Below are positions 63,442 to 64,000 of a DNA stretch of 64,000 bases, piece by piece (position 1 is the first letter of the stretch; every line of letters starts with the position of its first letter). The notes beneath the pieces were generated by a model, which saw nothing but the letters and a program-made list of their open reading frames with translations, was not told the DNA's origin and did no database searches. This DNA is from Alviniconcha marisindica (lineage: Eukaryota > Mollusca > Gastropoda > Provannidae): the NCBI GenBank assembly GCA_018857735.1, contig JABMCL010002332.1:1-64000 (forward strand), in the 5' to 3' direction. A program made the translations under genes and the position numbers.

Positions 63442-63819
63442 CTGATCAGGACGGAACAGTTCAATTCAACATTACGAGAGGTCACAAGGAGCGAGTGTGG
63501 GATCAGCTTTAGCTGATGTCAAGGGGGGACAGGCCCACCATTCTTATCTCAAAGGCAGACATCCGCTGGTGAGTGATGCAACAGTGGGATTGGGTGGCAG
63601 GCATCTCCTACTCTGCTCTCTTCCCAGTGTTCTGAGTTCCCAAAGAGACAGTTGTTCACCTCTCTTTTTAGACAAAAAAGAGAAGAAAAAAGAAAAAAAG
63701 AAAGGTACAACAAGTAACAAGTTACAACTCAGCAACTGTCAAAATACTCTCTTACTGCAGATTTTTTGTGCACTTAAAATACCTTCTTGTTTGAATCAAA
63801 TCAACACAAAAGGGAGCTA

Positions 63820-63938
63820 ATTAGCACTCAGAAGATGTCACACAAACACAGCAGCAACACAGTAACTCTCACCTGGCATGCAAGTAAATACAAGGTATAT
63901 AAACTCCACCAGAGGTACATCCTCAAATTCTTCTTGTT
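63820..63938 (-). mobile_element. Dispersed repeat, MYLVxTCxPGES type (copy 3)
   Basis: Minus-strand match to the copies at 41478 and 54374 (GAGGATGTACCTCTGGTGGA, GCCAGGTGAGAGTTAC).  63442-63819 shows only an A-rich GAAAA tract and no exon. Confidence 0.7.
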
Positions 63939-64000
63939 TGAATTAAGCAAAACAACATAAATGTGCCCACATAAGTCATAACACATACACTGATCAAGAT

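Overview
The window is animal nuclear DNA: intron-rich, repeat-dense, with spliced GT-AG genes and a mixture of SINEs, non-LTR retrotransposons, DNA transposons and minisatellites. The repeat content and the degree of similarity of the host proteins to vertebrate orthologues suggest a lophotrochozoan, most likely a gastropod mollusc. That assignment is an inference, not something the sequence proves.

There are two host genes, arranged tail to tail. (1) Plus strand, 1428-28215: a complete cytosolic-type sulfotransferase of six exons (424 residues) with an added N-terminal basic leader and one membrane segment. Its second intron holds a copy of a TIR element and a four-unit macrosatellite interrupted by a Kolobok-like element. 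Its 15.8 kb fifth intron is a graveyard of mobile elements: gag-like zinc-knuckle fragments, an R2-type reverse transcriptase tail, TIR elements, a zinc-finger gene remnant and an uncharacterised QYK-motif family. (2) Minus strand, 63441 down to 34266: the last 25 exons of NUP205, the large inner-ring scaffold nucleoporin. All 24 introns are GT-AG and phases join without a break over 4,056 nt (1,351 codons plus stop). The 5' third of the gene lies beyond the right edge. The 6 kb between the genes (28.2-34.3 kb) holds repeats and no recognisable gene.

The most unusual feature is how the minisatellites sit relative to splice sites. At least eleven exon ends in these two genes are touched by local tandem duplication. 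The repeat unit either contains the last or first 15-60 nt of the exon with its splice donor or acceptor, or begins exactly at the splice site. Cases range from a single duplication (NUP205 exons here numbered E3 and E22) through 4-8 copies (sulfotransferase exon 4; NUP205 E2, E12, E15) to about 14 copies (NUP205 E10). Some arrays keep every decoy splice site intact; in another (E12) most decoy donors have lost the GT by different changes. I see this as a recurrent seeding of minisatellites at exon-intron junctions, which to my knowledge is not a described system.

Other points: two TTAA-flanked elements with THAP-domain remnants fit the Kolobok superfamily; tRNA-derived SINEs and a LINE tail lie within about 15 bp of NUP205 splice sites; several long inverted repeats can form hairpins.

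Exon numbers E1-E25 for NUP205 are local to this window (E1 is the most 5' exon visible). Residue numbers for NUP205 are counted from the first residue of E1.
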